64,000 bases of DNA, taken from assembly GCA_012064385.1 (NCBI GenBank), contig QRDG01000131.1, positions 2,380,816-2,444,815 on the forward strand. Direction: 5' to 3'. Under the pieces are notes generated by a model, which was not told where the DNA came from, ran no database searches, and saw nothing but the letters and a program-made list of their open reading frames with translations. Origin of the DNA: Puccinellia tenuiflora. Taxonomy: Eukaryota > Streptophyta > Magnoliopsida > Poales > Poaceae. Position numbers and translations under genes: made by a program. Below, one piece after another: positions 31,523-43,343 of this stretch (position 1 is the stretch's first letter; every line of letters begins with the position of its first letter).

Positions 31523-32824
31523 TGAAAGAACATGCATATCCCTAATGTTTTTGGAGTTGATGACAACACGATTTGCGGGCTAACAATCTTGTGTTTAAGT
31601 CTAAGGTTAATTTGCACAAGTCTTTTTGGATCCTCTCAAGAAAAAGGATAAGCGCAAGGCTATATAGCGGGGGCTGGTTTTTGCCTGTTTCCTACTTTGA
31701 CTGGCTGGGGCGGTAGTACCGGGCATGGCCCGGTAGTAACGGCCCCCCGGAAGTACCGCGCCAGTGCCGCTCGACTGCCGCGTTTTGCCTCTGTTAGAGG
31801 TGCGGCAGTTGGCTGGAAGTAGGCCGGTAGTACCGCTCGACCGGTACTACCGCCTTACTACCAGGCCACTGCCGCGTTTTCCCTCTGTTAGAGGTGCGGC
31901 AGTTGGCTGGCACCTGGCCGGTGGTACCGCCCTGGTCTGCGTGGGCCGGTCACTTCCGGCAGGCCGGTAGTACTGCCCTCGGGCCGGAATTATCGGGCTG
32001 GCCAGGAAAAAGGGGTTTCCACAGGGGCCGGTAGTACCGCTCTAGGGTCGGTACTATCGGGCACCTCGGGCTGGAAAGAGGGGCAACGGGCAGATTCTGC
32101 CCCCACTATATAAAGGGGTCTTCTTCCTCTAAGAAGACCAAGGCTCTGGTTCACTCTCTCTCCTCCATTAATGAGCCAAGATTCAAAAGCTTAAATCTCC
32201 TAGTTCTCCCACTCCTTTGCTTTAATCGACTTGATCTTTTGAGGAGTGATAGAGAAGAGCTAGATCTACCCTTCTACCGAAGGAATTTCGAATCCAACTA
32301 CAAATCCCTTGTAGATCTTGTAGTCCACTAGGTTTCTTGGAAACCCTAGGAGAAAGTGTGGGTCTTGAAGCTTCCTTGTGTTGTAAGAAGCATCAAGACA
32401 TTGTTGGGAGTCTCCAACTCATTGTGGAGCACCCCAACCTCGGTGTAAAGGTTTGGTCATCGCCTTCAAGACGACCTCATAGTGGAGCGGGCTATTCCCT
32501 CATGGGAGTAGCACACGAAGAATAGGGTGAGCACAGAAGTGCTTGTAGGAGTGCCTAGGAGGCTCCACACCCCTCCAACATAGACGTACTTCCCTTGGGA
32601 AGTAACTACGGGAATCATCTCCTTGTGTCCTTTTGGCGGTGACTTCTTTCCTTTTACATTCCGTTGCGCATTTACTACTTGCATCTTTTCACCTAGGTTG
32701 TTCTCACCGTAGTTGCACATCTAGACAACCTAGTAATTCTTGTTAGTTGTTAATTAATTTGAAAAAGGTTAAAATTTGTTAGTCGCCTATTCACCCCCCT
32801 CTAGTCGACCATACCGATCTTTCA
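31523..32824 (+). repeat. 5' LTR of element E
   Basis: It runs TGAAAGAACATGC...CCGATCTTTCA, 1302 bp. Its GC-rich core is filled with CCGGTAGTACCG-type palindromes and a 94-bp tandem repeat. The primer site follows one base later. Confidence 0.85.
31776..31963 (+). repeat. 94-bp tandem repeat inside the LTR of element E
   Basis: Copies begin at 31776 and 31870 with TGCCGCGTTTT and share CTCTGTTAGAGGTGCGGCAG. They are embedded in the palindrome-rich LTR core. Confidence 0.85.
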
Positions 32825-32825
32825 A

Positions 32826-32838
32826 TTGGTATCAGAGC
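32826..32838 (+). promoter_or_regulatory. Primer binding site of element E
   Basis: TTGGTATCAGAGC immediately downstream of the LTR, initiator-Met tRNA type. Confidence 0.9.
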
Positions 32839-32875
32839 CTCGTCTCTTATCTAAGGTTTAACAACCTAAGAGAGT

Positions 32876-33299
32876 ATGGGAGACAAAGAGGATTCCGATG
32901 CACCGGCTTCTATAGGTTACGTCAAAGACGCTATCGGTGGTCTTGCCACAAAGGTTGACACCATTGAGGCAAGCATCACCGCTAATGTCAATGCTAACCT
33001 TAGTGACACGATGCGAAAGATGTTTGAGGAATACTTAGGGAAAGGTCTTAAAGTTAGTGCCCCTCCCATTCCCATCGAGAGTGGTGCTAGTGATATTCTC
33101 ACTAACCCAATCTTGAGTGGAGAAGGCAACAAAGAGAGTGGTACTAACTCTAAGAGTGCTCCTAGCATTTTTGCTAAAATTCCTCCGGGGGAAGTCTATA
33201 ACAACATCCATCCTATCGTCTCCATGCCACACATAACTAGCATGGGCCCCCACCTAAAATTGATTCAATTAATTTTGCTAGATGGCAATTTAAATTGCG
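32876..33299 (+). pseudogene. Gag of element E, 5' part
   Basis: The frame from MGDKEDSDAPASIGYVKDAI ends in INFARWQFKLR, where element F is inserted. Deleting F and one target copy restores the frame into HMSRSCTHLWKIVEQGFHPV at 40911. This is the variable N-terminus of Maximus/SIRE-type Gag. Confidence 0.8.
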
Positions 33300-33304
33300 C
33301 CCTC

Positions 33305-35082
33305 TGATGCATGTAAAATGCATACATGAACTTTGCACTATAACACTTGTTTTCCATTCATATTTGCATCATATAAGGGGTATATTACTGTTATTTAATG
33401 ATTTTTGGTAATTAATAATGATTTCCCCTTTTTATGGAATTAATCCTGCGCAGGCAGAAAACCCCTATTTCTTTTCTTATTTATTTCAGGGCCTTAACGA
33501 TGTCATAATGAGCTGCAAATTTACGGGGATCATTATTTTGGAAGGAGGAAGACCTAGGAGCGAAGGAAGCAAGCAAACGGAGGCCGGAGGGGCGAAAGAG
33601 GGTGCCCCACGCGGCTAGGTACAGGGGCCGCATGGGCCCACCTCTTTTGGCCCTCGTGGCCCCGTTTGCGACGATCCTTCTTCCTGAAGCTTCCTCGTGA
33701 CCTAAAAACGCCTATATAAAGAGCCCCCCGACGTTTTTCGAAGGGAGAGCCGCCACACGAGAGAAACAAGAAACAGAGACCAGGAGGCTGTAGATTGGAG
33801 GGGGGAAGCTCCGGCGAAGCGCTGCCGGAGAGGTCTCCTTCTTCTCCATCGACATCTCCACCGTCTCCATGATGAAGAGGGAGTAGTCCACCTCTGGACT
33901 ATGGGTTTGTGGTAGTAGCATATGTATCTCTCTCTCTCTCTTGAGCTTCACTAATTAGCACCGTATGAGCTGCTGAACATGATTATGGTCATCGTTGTAT
34001 TACCTTTGTGGTGGATCTTTTTATGAGTTAATATATGTTGAGATTGCAATGTTTATTTCAGTTATGAAAGTAGATGCATATTATGTACCCCGTTCTTGTA
34101 TCCTTGTTTTGATCAAGCATGTTTATGAGAGTGTGTGAGGGGGAACATGTGCATTAGTTGGAGTAACGGGGGTGGTGATGTGATAAGCTGACAACTTAAT
34201 ATCGCGATCAATTAGGTGTTTACCTTACTTTGTTGCCTCACTAGGGATAAACCAAAATACCATGTTGCAAGATATGAGGAGTGACAAGCCTCTACCTATG
34301 ACTAGATCCAGCATGTTCTTATTTTCACTTCATGTCATTAATCTTAAGGCTATAGTCTGAGTTATCTTAATTACTGAGGTGTTATGATTTAGTTCGCATC
34401 TTGGTGGAGTATAAGTGAGACTAATAATCAAAAGGTCTCTATGTTAGGACATGATGCCCATATAATTAGTAACATGTCATTAAACTTGTTTGCAATCTCA
34501 TATGTTAATCCTATGTCTACTTATTTGCCACACTATAATAAAGAGAGAGTGCATGTGTGAAACCATGAACCCCGGTCCATTTTTAATCATAAGAAACAAC
34601 TTTCCAACCACTTTTAAGCATTTTCTATATTCAGCCATTTTAAAATCAGAAAATACAAAAACACTTTTATTCATTGCATACACATATAAAAACCCCAAAA
34701 ATATCATCCATCATCATTACTATCATCCTTGCATTACTACTTACCACCATTGCATATTTATTTACTGTTTTGCATTCATTATTATCTTAATATCATTCTC
34801 ACACCTTGTGCTTGACAACCACTTGGTGAGGTTGAGGGCACAAAGCAATCTACTTTGTTTGCAGGAAATCTAGAGAAGGACAAGGAGATAAAATCCCCAC
34901 TACTGATTCCCCGAGAGTTCGATATTAAACCCTCGAGTCACCCTCGTGTGGAAAAAACTTCCACTTCTACATACTCTGCACTTGGAGGCTCAACCTATCC
35001 CATATATTATTTTCCTTTCATGGTATCAAGAGTGCTTGTTGGCGTAGTTGAGGGAGAAACACTCTCATCAATTCCGTCATCA
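33305..35082 (+). repeat. 5' LTR of element F
   Basis: TGATGCATGTAAAATGC...CCGTCATCA. A TATA-like CCTATATAAAGAG lies near 33710, followed by a CT-dinucleotide run near 33930. Confidence 0.95.
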
Positions 35083-35093
35083 CATGTTTTTTC

Positions 35094-35111
35094 TGGCGCC
35101 GTTGCCGGGGA
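35094..35111 (+). promoter_or_regulatory. Primer binding site of element F, tRNA-Asp type
   Basis: TGGCGCCGTTGCCGGGGA lies 11 bp after the LTR. It is complementary to the 3' end of tRNA-Asp, as is usual for this Gypsy group. Confidence 0.85.
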
Positions 35112-35406
35112 ATCATAGCTGGAAGGTTTTATCCAAGGATATCACAACAAAGTCAATTTCATCACCAACTTGTGCTAACACCTAAGCTTGGGGAGGTTGC
35201 ACCTACGTGAGCATCATCTTGTCCATCTTTACCTTCAAGCATTTTATTTTGTTTTGTTATTGTCTTGCATATCATTTTTAGATTTCGGTTTGCATTTTTT
35301 TATTTTCAGTTTTGCATTTTGTTTTGGATTAGTTAATTCGGTTTGCATTATTTAGTGTCATTTTATTTTCAGTTTTGCATAAAAAAAATTAAAAACACAT
35401 AAAAAC

Positions 35407-36291
35407 TTGCAAATGGAAATGAGAACTCATTGGCCATTTAGTGTTAGGAATTTCCCTCAAAATAAGAATGTCCCTATTGAGGAAATTGAGGTAGATCCTA
35501 AGATAATGAAATCAATCTATGAATATCATTTCTATGAAAAATCTAAGGAAGATCCTTTAGCTCATCTTAAGAAATTTGATGAAAGATGCAACATGCTAAA
35601 ACTGAACCATCCTAGTGTTAGACTTAAGCTTTTTCCTTACTCTTTAGTGGGGAAAGCATTAGATTGGATATTGAGATGGCCACCTGGTAACTTTAGCATC
35701 TGGTTTAATTTGAAAGCTGCTTTTGTTGAAAGATTTTGTTCCATTGAAATGATTTGCAATTCTAAACAAATGGTTATCAAGTTTAAACAAGAGGAAGATG
35801 AACCTTTGGTAAAAACATGGGAAAGATTTAGAAGTATAGGTTTTGGAATGGAACATGGTCTTAGAGATTGGATGCTTATGCATATCTTTTATAGAGGATC
35901 ATCTAAAACCTCTAGAGTCTTTTTGGATAAGGAGTGTGAAGGTTCTTTTATGAATATGACTGCTTCTAATACTTATTATCTACTTGATGGCTTGCTTTTG
36001 GAAGCAAAAATTAAAGAAAGTTTAGATAAAGCCCAAGTACCCGAAGATGTTTTTGATGACCGTTATGAAATATTTGATCTTTATAATAGGGGAGTAAAAG
36101 TTGAAGAAGTTAAGATGCTTAGTGAAGTTAATGATCCTTTGCTTGATTTAGAGAATTGTACCTTGCATGAATTAATATCTATCTTACAAAAATTTGCAAG
36201 TGATCCTTCTATTGATGTTAACCAATCTGGTTTTGGTTCCTATATTGCTAATCATGTCTTGAAAGAAAAAATTGCTAGATACAATCGATAA
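35407..36291 (+). CDS. Gag (Athila-like) of element F
   Basis: 294 residues, starting MQMEMRTHWPF. The Retrotrans_gag core includes DPLAHLKKFDERCNMLKL, LFPYSLVGKALDWI and FVERFCS, and a long helical region with KFKQEEDEPLVKTWERF follows. No zinc knuckle is present. The frame stops at TAA (36289), and one codon later an in-frame ATG opens the protease, so the middle of a normal Gag-Pol has been removed. Gag packages element RNA into cytoplasmic particles. An intact frame in a non-autonomous element suggests it is still useful or only recently lost. Confidence 0.85.
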   Translation: MQMEMRTHWPFSVRNFPQNKNVPIEEIEVDPKIMKSIYEYHFYEKSKEDPLAHLKKFDERCNMLKLNHPSVRLKLFPYSLVGKALDWILRWPPGNFSIWFNLKAAFVERFCSIEMICNSKQMVIKFKQEEDEPLVKTWERFRSIGFGMEHGLRDWMLMHIFYRGSSKTSRVFLDKECEGSFMNMTASNTYYLLDGLLLEAKIKESLDKAQVPEDVFDDRYEIFDLYNRGVKVEEVKMLSEVNDPLLDLENCTLHELISILQKFASDPSIDVNQSGFGSYIANHVLKEKIARYNR

Positions 36292-36294
36292 GCT

Positions 36295-36747
36295 ATGATA
36301 CCACCTAAGCTTGGGGATATATGGATCCCTAAGGCGCTAGTAACTATTGGAAAACAGACACACCATGCCATACTTGATCTAGGATCTAGTGTCTCTATTC
36401 TATCTAAAGAATTATATGAAGTACTTGAATTAAAGAATCTTGAAAAATGCTCTGTTGAACTTGCACTTGCTGATAATAACATTAAACGTGCTTTAGGAAA
36501 AGTAAGTGATGTTATGGTAGAGTTACATATGACTTTTGTACCTATGGATTTTCTAATCATGGATATGGAGAATAAAACCTCTAGTCCTATTATTATTGGA
36601 AGACCTTTTCTTCGTAGCACAGGGGCTATTATTGATTCAAAGGAAGGGAATGTGAAGTTTCAGTTTCCACATAAGAAATGCATGGAACACTTCCCAGGGA
36701 CGAAGGGCACAACTTTTAAGCTCCCTCATGAGCTTCATCTTCGGTAA
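36295..36747 (+). CDS. Retropepsin-like aspartic protease of element F
   Basis: 150 residues in the same frame as gag, separated from it by a single TAA. The active-site strand is LDLGSSVSILSKELYE (Asp-Leu-Gly), and the second conserved region SPIIIGRPFLRSTGA matches the usual IILGRPFL block of Athila-type proteases. The reading frame then stops before any reverse transcriptase. The conserved post-stop hairpin block begins 16 nt downstream. Confidence 0.85.
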   Translation: MIPPKLGDIWIPKALVTIGKQTHHAILDLGSSVSILSKELYEVLELKNLEKCSVELALADNNIKRALGKVSDVMVELHMTFVPMDFLIMDMENKTSSPIIIGRPFLRSTGAIIDSKEGNVKFQFPHKKCMEHFPGTKGTTFKLPHELHLR

Positions 36748-36762
36748 ACAACAAGTAAGTAA

Positions 36763-36810
36763 GCCTAGCTATATGGCTATAAAGAAAGCGCTTTACGGGA
36801 GGCAACCTGG
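36763..36810 (+). ncRNA. Conserved post-stop hairpin block (copy in element F)
   Basis: GCCTAGCTATATGGC can fold as a small hairpin. It is followed by AAAGAAAGCGCTTTACGGG, which holds the palindrome AAAGCGCTTT, and then GGGAGGCAACC. The same order occurs after the last stop codon in elements B (51621) and I (44724, minus). A transcript function is inferred only from this conservation. Confidence 0.5.
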
Positions 36811-39130
36811 TTGTTTTTATTTGGATTTTATTTGTGTCCTCTTGCTGTAACAAGAGATTGTTTTCTTAGCTTAGTTTCTGGAATTTTTAATAAAGTGCCA
36901 AGTTTTACCTATTTTGGTTTGAAAAAGTTGCTACTTCTATTCGGAGATTTTATTCTTGCACGAAGTCTGTGCACGGTTTAATTTTTCATTGCTATTCTGT
37001 AACTCCGATTGAGCTGAGATTTTAACTGTAACTGAAACTTTTTATTCTCTGTATGCCTGATTTTTTCAGAATTTTTCGATGAGTTTAAGTAGGACAGAAA
37101 AATATATTTTGATGCTGCTGTTTTTCTTGACAGATTCTGTCCCATATTTTTTTATGCATAGTTTGAACTTTTGAGTTGAATCTTTTTGATCCAATTGAGA
37201 TTATGAGTGGGCATACAACATTATATACTCTCTGATCATTCATATGAATTTTAGTCCATGGATTATATGCAGATAGAAGCCTATTTGTTTATCTCTACTA
37301 ATATCACCCCACAGAAAAGAAATGGGAGAAATAGTGTTTTGAAGTTTTTCACAGGGATTGGAAGAGATGCACCATGAGTTATCCAAGGATGGTGAAAACC
37401 ATAAGCTTGGGGATGTGGAGAACATCCCCACTGAACCAACATACTCTCGGTTTGCACACGTCTAACTTCTGTTTTTCATTTGAAACACTTTATCGCATAA
37501 ACTTGGAGCGTCTTTTTGTTTGTTTTGCTTTGATTTTTATTTATTTTTTAGACCACCACACTATCATTTATATATGAGAAAGCTACTGTAAATATGGGTT
37601 GAAATATCTTGCATGCTTTTGTTGTATTGGGAAAAGGGATGTCTAAGTTGATTTTTAATGACACATATAGTTGCATGATTCATGAGCTTCTTTATGAGTA
37701 ATAATTTGCAAATGCTTTATCATGAGCTATCTTTTATTCATATTTTGATGTTGTATGTTATTTCACCTTGTTTGACATGAATTAGTTAGTTCTATGGACA
37801 CTCATGCATGCATCTAAATGGTCATCTTTCTCCCTTTTGCTAGCCCAAAAATTTCAACAAGTAAAAACTTGTTTCCAACACCCTCAACCCAAGTTTTTCC
37901 AGTGAGTCCACCATATCTACCTATTAGCTTTATGCTATTCCAAGTATGTTTACCATGTTATTTGTGTTATCTATACCTCTAAATGAAAATGATTATGTTA
38001 TTTATTGTAACGGGAAAAGTTGGTTAAAAAGCTCTCGCGAACATGATGCACACTTTATTTTTATTGCGTTTAATAAACATGAACCATTGTGATTAATATT
38101 ATGATGATAGTGGCTTGATAAATGTTTAAGGCTGGGAGTTAGCCCATATGTGCTGTCACATGCAAAGCTTTCAACATGTTCCATCATTTATTTAGTTGAT
38201 ATCATGTACTTTTGTTTATGGATGCCTATCATGGTGAAATAATGTGGAAATAGAGTAAGTTTAAATGAGTTTGTATAAATGGTTAGAGAGAAACCTGGGC
38301 CGCCAATCTAAGCCATGCATCATTCATGGTGGAAATTTACTTACATGCTATTTTGAATTTTCTGTGATACACCCTACAATAAAAAGCTATATCAAGTGGT
38401 AAATAAAAAGGGTGTTGAGGTTGTTCATTATGTTTGTTTGTCTTGTTGTTTTGATGTGGGCTTGATCCATATCATGGGACAAGAGGTACCCCAGTTGAGG
38501 CTCTTGATAATACCATTATTACTTACAATGATAGATAACTTAAACTTGCTTTGTTTCCCAAGATGAGTAATCATGGTGTAGGTACTTGTATTCAAGGGGC
38601 ATGAGACATCTAACCTTTACTTTATCAAGGCCACTACTCATATTTGCTTTCACATTTAACTTTAATCATTCAAGATGCTATGATAGGGGAATGAGAGCTT
38701 GACACCAAGTATTACCATTGCAATCAATAACTCAAGTATAATAGTTTGGAGGATAGATGAAACTTATGCATGTTTTACCTCTACTCATTTATATATCTTT
38801 TCCAAAGTGTCCACCTTTTACTTTCAGATTTTCATCTTCACTCTATGACCAATGTAGGATGTTCTTACTTATCATACTGCATACTTGTGGTCCATATTAC
38901 TATCTTTTATGTTACACTTTGTGAACTATCATTGAACATCCTTGCATTGAACACTTGATATCACTTTATAAACTGTTTGCATATCGCTACTTCTTTGAAT
39001 AATGAATCATTTGACTTTATGTAGCAGTAGCAATCATCTTTTATATCCATGTTGTTATTATATTGCAAAGTTTATGTTAGTTTTATCACTTTCATACTCG
39101 AGGACGAGCATGAGTTATGCTTGGGGATGT
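36811..39130 (+). other. 3' noncoding region of element F
   Basis: About 2.3 kb without coding potential. It contains GAGTCCACCATATCTACCTA near 37905, conserved in elements B and C, and ends in ACTCGAGGACGAGCATGAG plus the polypurine tract. Confidence 0.8.
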
Positions 39131-40905
39131 TGATGCATGTAAAATGCATACATGAACTTTGCACTATAACACTTGTTTTCCATTCATATTTGCATCATAT
39201 AAGGGGTATATTACTGTTATTTAATGTTTTTTGGTAATTAATAATGATTTCTCCTTTTTATGGAATTAATCCCGCGCGGGCAGAAAACCCCTATATCTTT
39301 ACTTATTTATTTCAGGGCCTTAACGACGTCATAATGAGCTGCAAATTTACGGGATCATTATTTTGGAAGGAGGAAGACCTAGGAGCGAAAGAAGCAAGCA
39401 AACGGAGGCCGGAGGGGCAAAAGAGGGTGCCCCAAGTGGCCAGGTATAGGGGCCACGTGGGCCCACCTCTTTTCACCCTCGTGGCCTCGTTTGCGATGAT
39501 CCTTCTTCCTGAAGCTTCCTCGTGACCTAAAAACGCCTATATAAAGAGCCCCCCGACGTTCTTCGAAGAGAGAGCCGCCACACGAGGGAAACAAGAAACA
39601 GAGACCAAGAGGCTGCAGATTGGAGGGGGAAACTCTGACGGAGCGCTGCCGGAGAGGTCTCCTTCTTCTCCATCGACATCTCTACCGTCTCCATGATGAA
39701 GAGGGAGTAGTCCACCTCTGGACTATGGGTTTGTGGCAGTAGCATATGTATCTCTCTCTCTCTCGAGCTTCACCAATTAGCACCGTATGAGCTGATGAAC
39801 ATGATTACGGTCATCATTGTATTACCTTTGTCGTGGATCTTTTTATGAGTTAATATATGTTGAGATTGCAATGTTTATTTCAGTTATGAAAGTAGATGCA
39901 TATTATGTACCCCGTTCTTGTATCCTTGTTTTGATCAAGCATGTTTATGAGACCGTGTGAGGGGGAACGTGTGCATTAGTTGGAGTAACGGGGGTGGTGA
40001 TGTGATAAGCTGACAACTTAATATCGCGATCCATTGGGTGTTTACCTTACTTTGTTGCCTCAGTAGGGATAAACCAAAATACCATGTTGCAAGGTATGAG
40101 GAGTGACAAGCCTCTACCTATGACTAGATCCAGCATGTTCTTATTTTCACTTCATGTCATTAATCTTAAGGCTATAGTCTGAGTTATCTTAATTACTGAG
40201 GTGTTATGATTTAGTTCGCATCTTGGTGGAGTATAAGTGAGACTAATAATCAAAAGGTCTCTATGTTAGGACGTGATGCCCATATAATTAGTAACATGTC
40301 ATTAAACTTGTTTGCAATCTCATATGTTAATCCTATGTCAACTTATTTGCCACACTATATTAAAGAGAGAGTGCATGTGTGAAACCATGAACCCCGGTCC
40401 ATTTTAATCATAAGAAACAACTTTCCAACCACTTTTAAGCATTTTTTACATTCAGCCATTTTAAAATCAGAAAATAAAAAAACACTTTTATTCATTGCAT
40501 ACACATATAAAACCCCCAAAAATATCATCCATCATCATTACTATCATCCTTGCATTACTACTTACCACCATTGCATATTTATTTACTGTTTTGCATTCAT
40601 TATTATCTTAATATCATTCTCACACCTTGTGCTTGACAACCACTTGGTGAGGTTGAGGGCACAAAGCAATCTACTTTGTTTGCAGGAAATCTAGAGAAGT
40701 ACAAGGAGATAAAATCCCCACTACTGATTCCCCAAGAGTTCGATATTAAACCCTCGAGTCACCCTCATGGGAAAAAAACTTCCACTTGTACATACTCTGC
40801 ACTTGGAGGCTCAACCTATCCCATATATTATTTTCCTTTCAGGGTATCAATAGTGCTTGTTGGTGTAGTTCAGGGAGAAAAACACTCTCATCAATTCCGT
40901 CATCA
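39131..40905 (+). repeat. 3' LTR of element F
   Basis: Collinear with 33305-35082 with few substitutions, which suggests a recent insertion. Confidence 0.95.
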
Positions 40906-40910
40906 CTCTC

Positions 40911-42720
40911 ATATGTCAAGATCTTGCACTCACTTGTGGAAAATTGTAGAGCAAGGATTTCATCCGGTGGATCCCAACAACTTGACTCCAAGGGAGGACA
41001 TCAACTCTCAACTCAATGCCACCGCTCTTCACACGATTCGATCGGCGGCAACCGATGAGTACCTTCCTCACATACAAATGTGCAAGACCGCCAAAGATGC
41101 TTGGAAAAAGCTCGACACCCTCTTCTTAGGTAACAAAAGCATCCAACAATCAAAGTATGGAACCGCTTTGGACCAAGCCGAAGAGTTTGTGATGCAAGAT
41201 CATGAGTCTCCCGAAGATCTCTACCGAAGACTCACGGCCCTTGCCGTGACATTGACGGAGTATGGAGGCAAGCAAGTGGATGATGCTTGGATCAAGAGGA
41301 AGTTTCTCAAGGCCATCACCCCCTTCAAGAAATCTTTGGCCACCACCATTCGGTCAAGGGCTTACTTTGCTTCCATGGACTCAAACACCATTGTCAACAA
41401 GTTTGTTTCCATTGGGATCATCAACAAAAATGTCGACCGAGCTCATGCACGTCAAAGAGCCCTTGCTTAAGATCCTTCCACACTTGCTTTGAAGGCAAAA
41501 GCATATGCCTATGAAGAGAATGAAGATGAATATGAAGAAGTTGTAGAAGATGATCAAGAGCATGACCATCTTCGTGGGCTACATCAAGTGTTATCCCTTG
41601 CCGCGAAGACCTATTGGAATAACACGAAGAATGGGAGGAAACCTCCCCAAAAGGAATCAATCCCAACAAGTCGTGCTACAATTGCGGCAAAGTCAACCAT
41701 TTCATCATGAGTTGTCCGTTCGAGAATAGAGAAGAGAATGGTTGAAGAATAATTCTCAAGAGCACCTCCAAGTCCTTCATCAAGAAGAACTTTGTCAAGA
41801 AGAAGGTGCCCAATGCCTTGTGCGCTCAAGAAAGGAAAGTCAAGGAAGAATACATGTCCGGCGATGAAGAAGATGATGCCGTAGGTGTGGCCAACGTCGC
41901 CATAGCTACTCCCTCCTCTTCCATGTCATCGCTATTTAAATCCCCCAATGAGAATGCTCCTCCGACTCCTACTTGCTTGATGGCAAACGCCTCTTCGGTA
42001 ACTCCTTCTCCCAAGCCCATTACTTCTACTCCTCCTTCCTTGATGGATTGTGTAGAAAATGTTGAGAATGAGTCACCATCACCTAATGAAGTAGAATCAT
42101 GGCTTGCTAGACTTAAAGGAGTTAACAAAATTAATGTTGATGCTCTAGTGGGACAACTTGAGGAAAAATATGACATAATTGACACTCTAGAGAATCAAAG
42201 TAAGGACCTATCTAGTGAAATTGCTGAACTCTCTAAGTCTCTTGAGGAAGAGAAATCTCATAGAAGTAAGCTTGAAGAAAAGTTGTATAATCTTGAGAAA
42301 TCTTATAGCATTGACATGGCTAGACTTAAAAAGTAAAATGAACATTCTCCTGCTCTTGCTAATGTCTACAAAAATGAAAAGAGTGAGCTAGGGGTTGGTA
42401 ATGCTAGACCCTCCCAAGGGAATGAGAGGCTCGAATGAGAACTCAAAGCTCTTAAGGAGTCTCATAATCAACTCCTAGGTCAATGTGTAAAAGAAATCAT
42501 CTCTTCTTCTAATTCTAATGTGGCTATGTCTAACCCATGTTGTGAGCATGCTAACCTTGTTGAAGAGAATGCTCTATTGAAGGCCCAACTTGAAAAAGGG
42601 CTAGCCACATGCATACAAGGTGAGAAGAATCTCAATGAACTTTTGAGTAATAAAAAGGATAATGTTGGGAAGGAAGGTATTGGTTTTACTTCCGAGCCCA
42701 AGAAGAAGAAGAAGAAGAAG

Positions 42721-42751
<31 letters not shown>

Positions 42752-43342
42752 CTAAGAACAAGAGCAATATGCCTACTCCTCCCTCAAAATCTAAGGCCAT
42801 CAATTTTGTAAAAGAGGGGGAGATGGCTAAGGGTAAGGCTACCGCCAAAGTGGTTGTGGGTGCGTAGTCCTCCGGAACCGCCTCACAACCTTTGGAGGTA
42901 GAGACCGTTGGTTCTATTGCTCCTAGTTCACGTAATATGACACCCCGTGGATCTCATAATAACTTTGCCGGCAAATATAACCCATCTTATGTTCTCGTGA
43001 AAGCTAGAGATGGACATGTTTATGCTAAGTATGTCGGTACTTCATATGGTGATGATTATCATTGGGCCATTTGGGTCCCTAAAGTTCTTGTTGCTAACAA
43101 AAGATGACCCATTGAAAAATGGGGACCTAAAAACAAGATATGATCTCTTGTAGGGGAATGCTTCCGGGACTCGCAAATGGACCGTGGATAGTGGTGCATC
43201 CTATCATATGACCGGACGCAAGAACATGGTGGAGGAATTGAAATCTCCTCTACCCGAAGCTATGCATGATGAACTCAATAACTTCAAGCGCAACAAGGTG
43301 TGGAAGTTGGACCTAAAGATTTCAAGAACGTCATCGGCACCA
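40911..43342 (+). pseudogene. Element E gag (continued), protease and reverse transcriptase stub
   Basis: Gag continues through HPVDPNNLTPREDINSQLNA and SMDSNTIVNKFVS to a stop at 41470. Shifted frames then give an acidic stretch, the zinc knuckle CYNCGKVNHFIMSC (41674-41715), a coiled-coil region (41806-42336), a lysine run and the protease motif WTVDSGASYHMTG (about 43180). Directly after it, EAMHDELNNFKRNKVW belongs to the start of reverse transcriptase, so integrase has been deleted. Multiple frameshifts and stops make it dead. Confidence 0.85.
42700..42750 (+). repeat. (AAG)17 microsatellite encoding polylysine
   Basis: An uninterrupted run of AAG units inside the Gag C-terminal part of element E. 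Confidence 0.97.
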
Positions 43343-43343
43343 N
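43343..43343. other. Ambiguous base at a junction of two elements
   Basis: A single N lies where plus-strand Copia reverse transcriptase sequence of E ends and the minus-strand 3' region of Gypsy element I begins. Confidence 0.95.

Larger units (their letters stand above)
33305..40905 (+). mobile_element. Gypsy-type non-autonomous element F (gag and protease only)
   Basis: The 7601-bp element has LTRs of 1778 and 1775 bp that are nearly identical by eye. Target copies are CCCTC (33300-33304) and CTCTC (40906-40910), one mismatch. The primer site is tRNA-Asp type, and the polypurine tract is GCTTGGGGATGT. It encodes a shortened Gag and a retropepsin but no reverse transcriptase, RNase H or integrase. 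About 2.4 kb of noncoding 3' sequence precedes the 3' LTR. It sits inside gag of element E. Confidence 0.92.
31523..43342 (+). mobile_element. Ty1/Copia element E (Maximus/SIRE-like), interrupted by element F
   Basis: The 5' LTR (31523-32824) is followed by a Met-type primer site, gag, then after the nested element F more gag, zinc knuckle, protease motif and a short piece of reverse transcriptase. Integrase and most of pol are missing, and no 3' LTR is present. The sequence stops at the N at 43343, where an unrelated element begins. Confidence 0.8.

Noticed and set aside
31700..32080. Regular palindromic repeats resembling a CRISPR array
   Set aside because: Spacing is irregular, spacers are not unique, and the region is inside a plant LTR.
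35094..35111. tRNA-like sequence in the Gypsy elements
   Set aside because: Only the primer-site complement of a tRNA 3' end is present. No cloverleaf can be formed around it.
42480..42848. Minus-strand frame with a long polyphenylalanine run
   Set aside because: It is the reverse of the (AAG)17 lysine repeat in Gag of element E.
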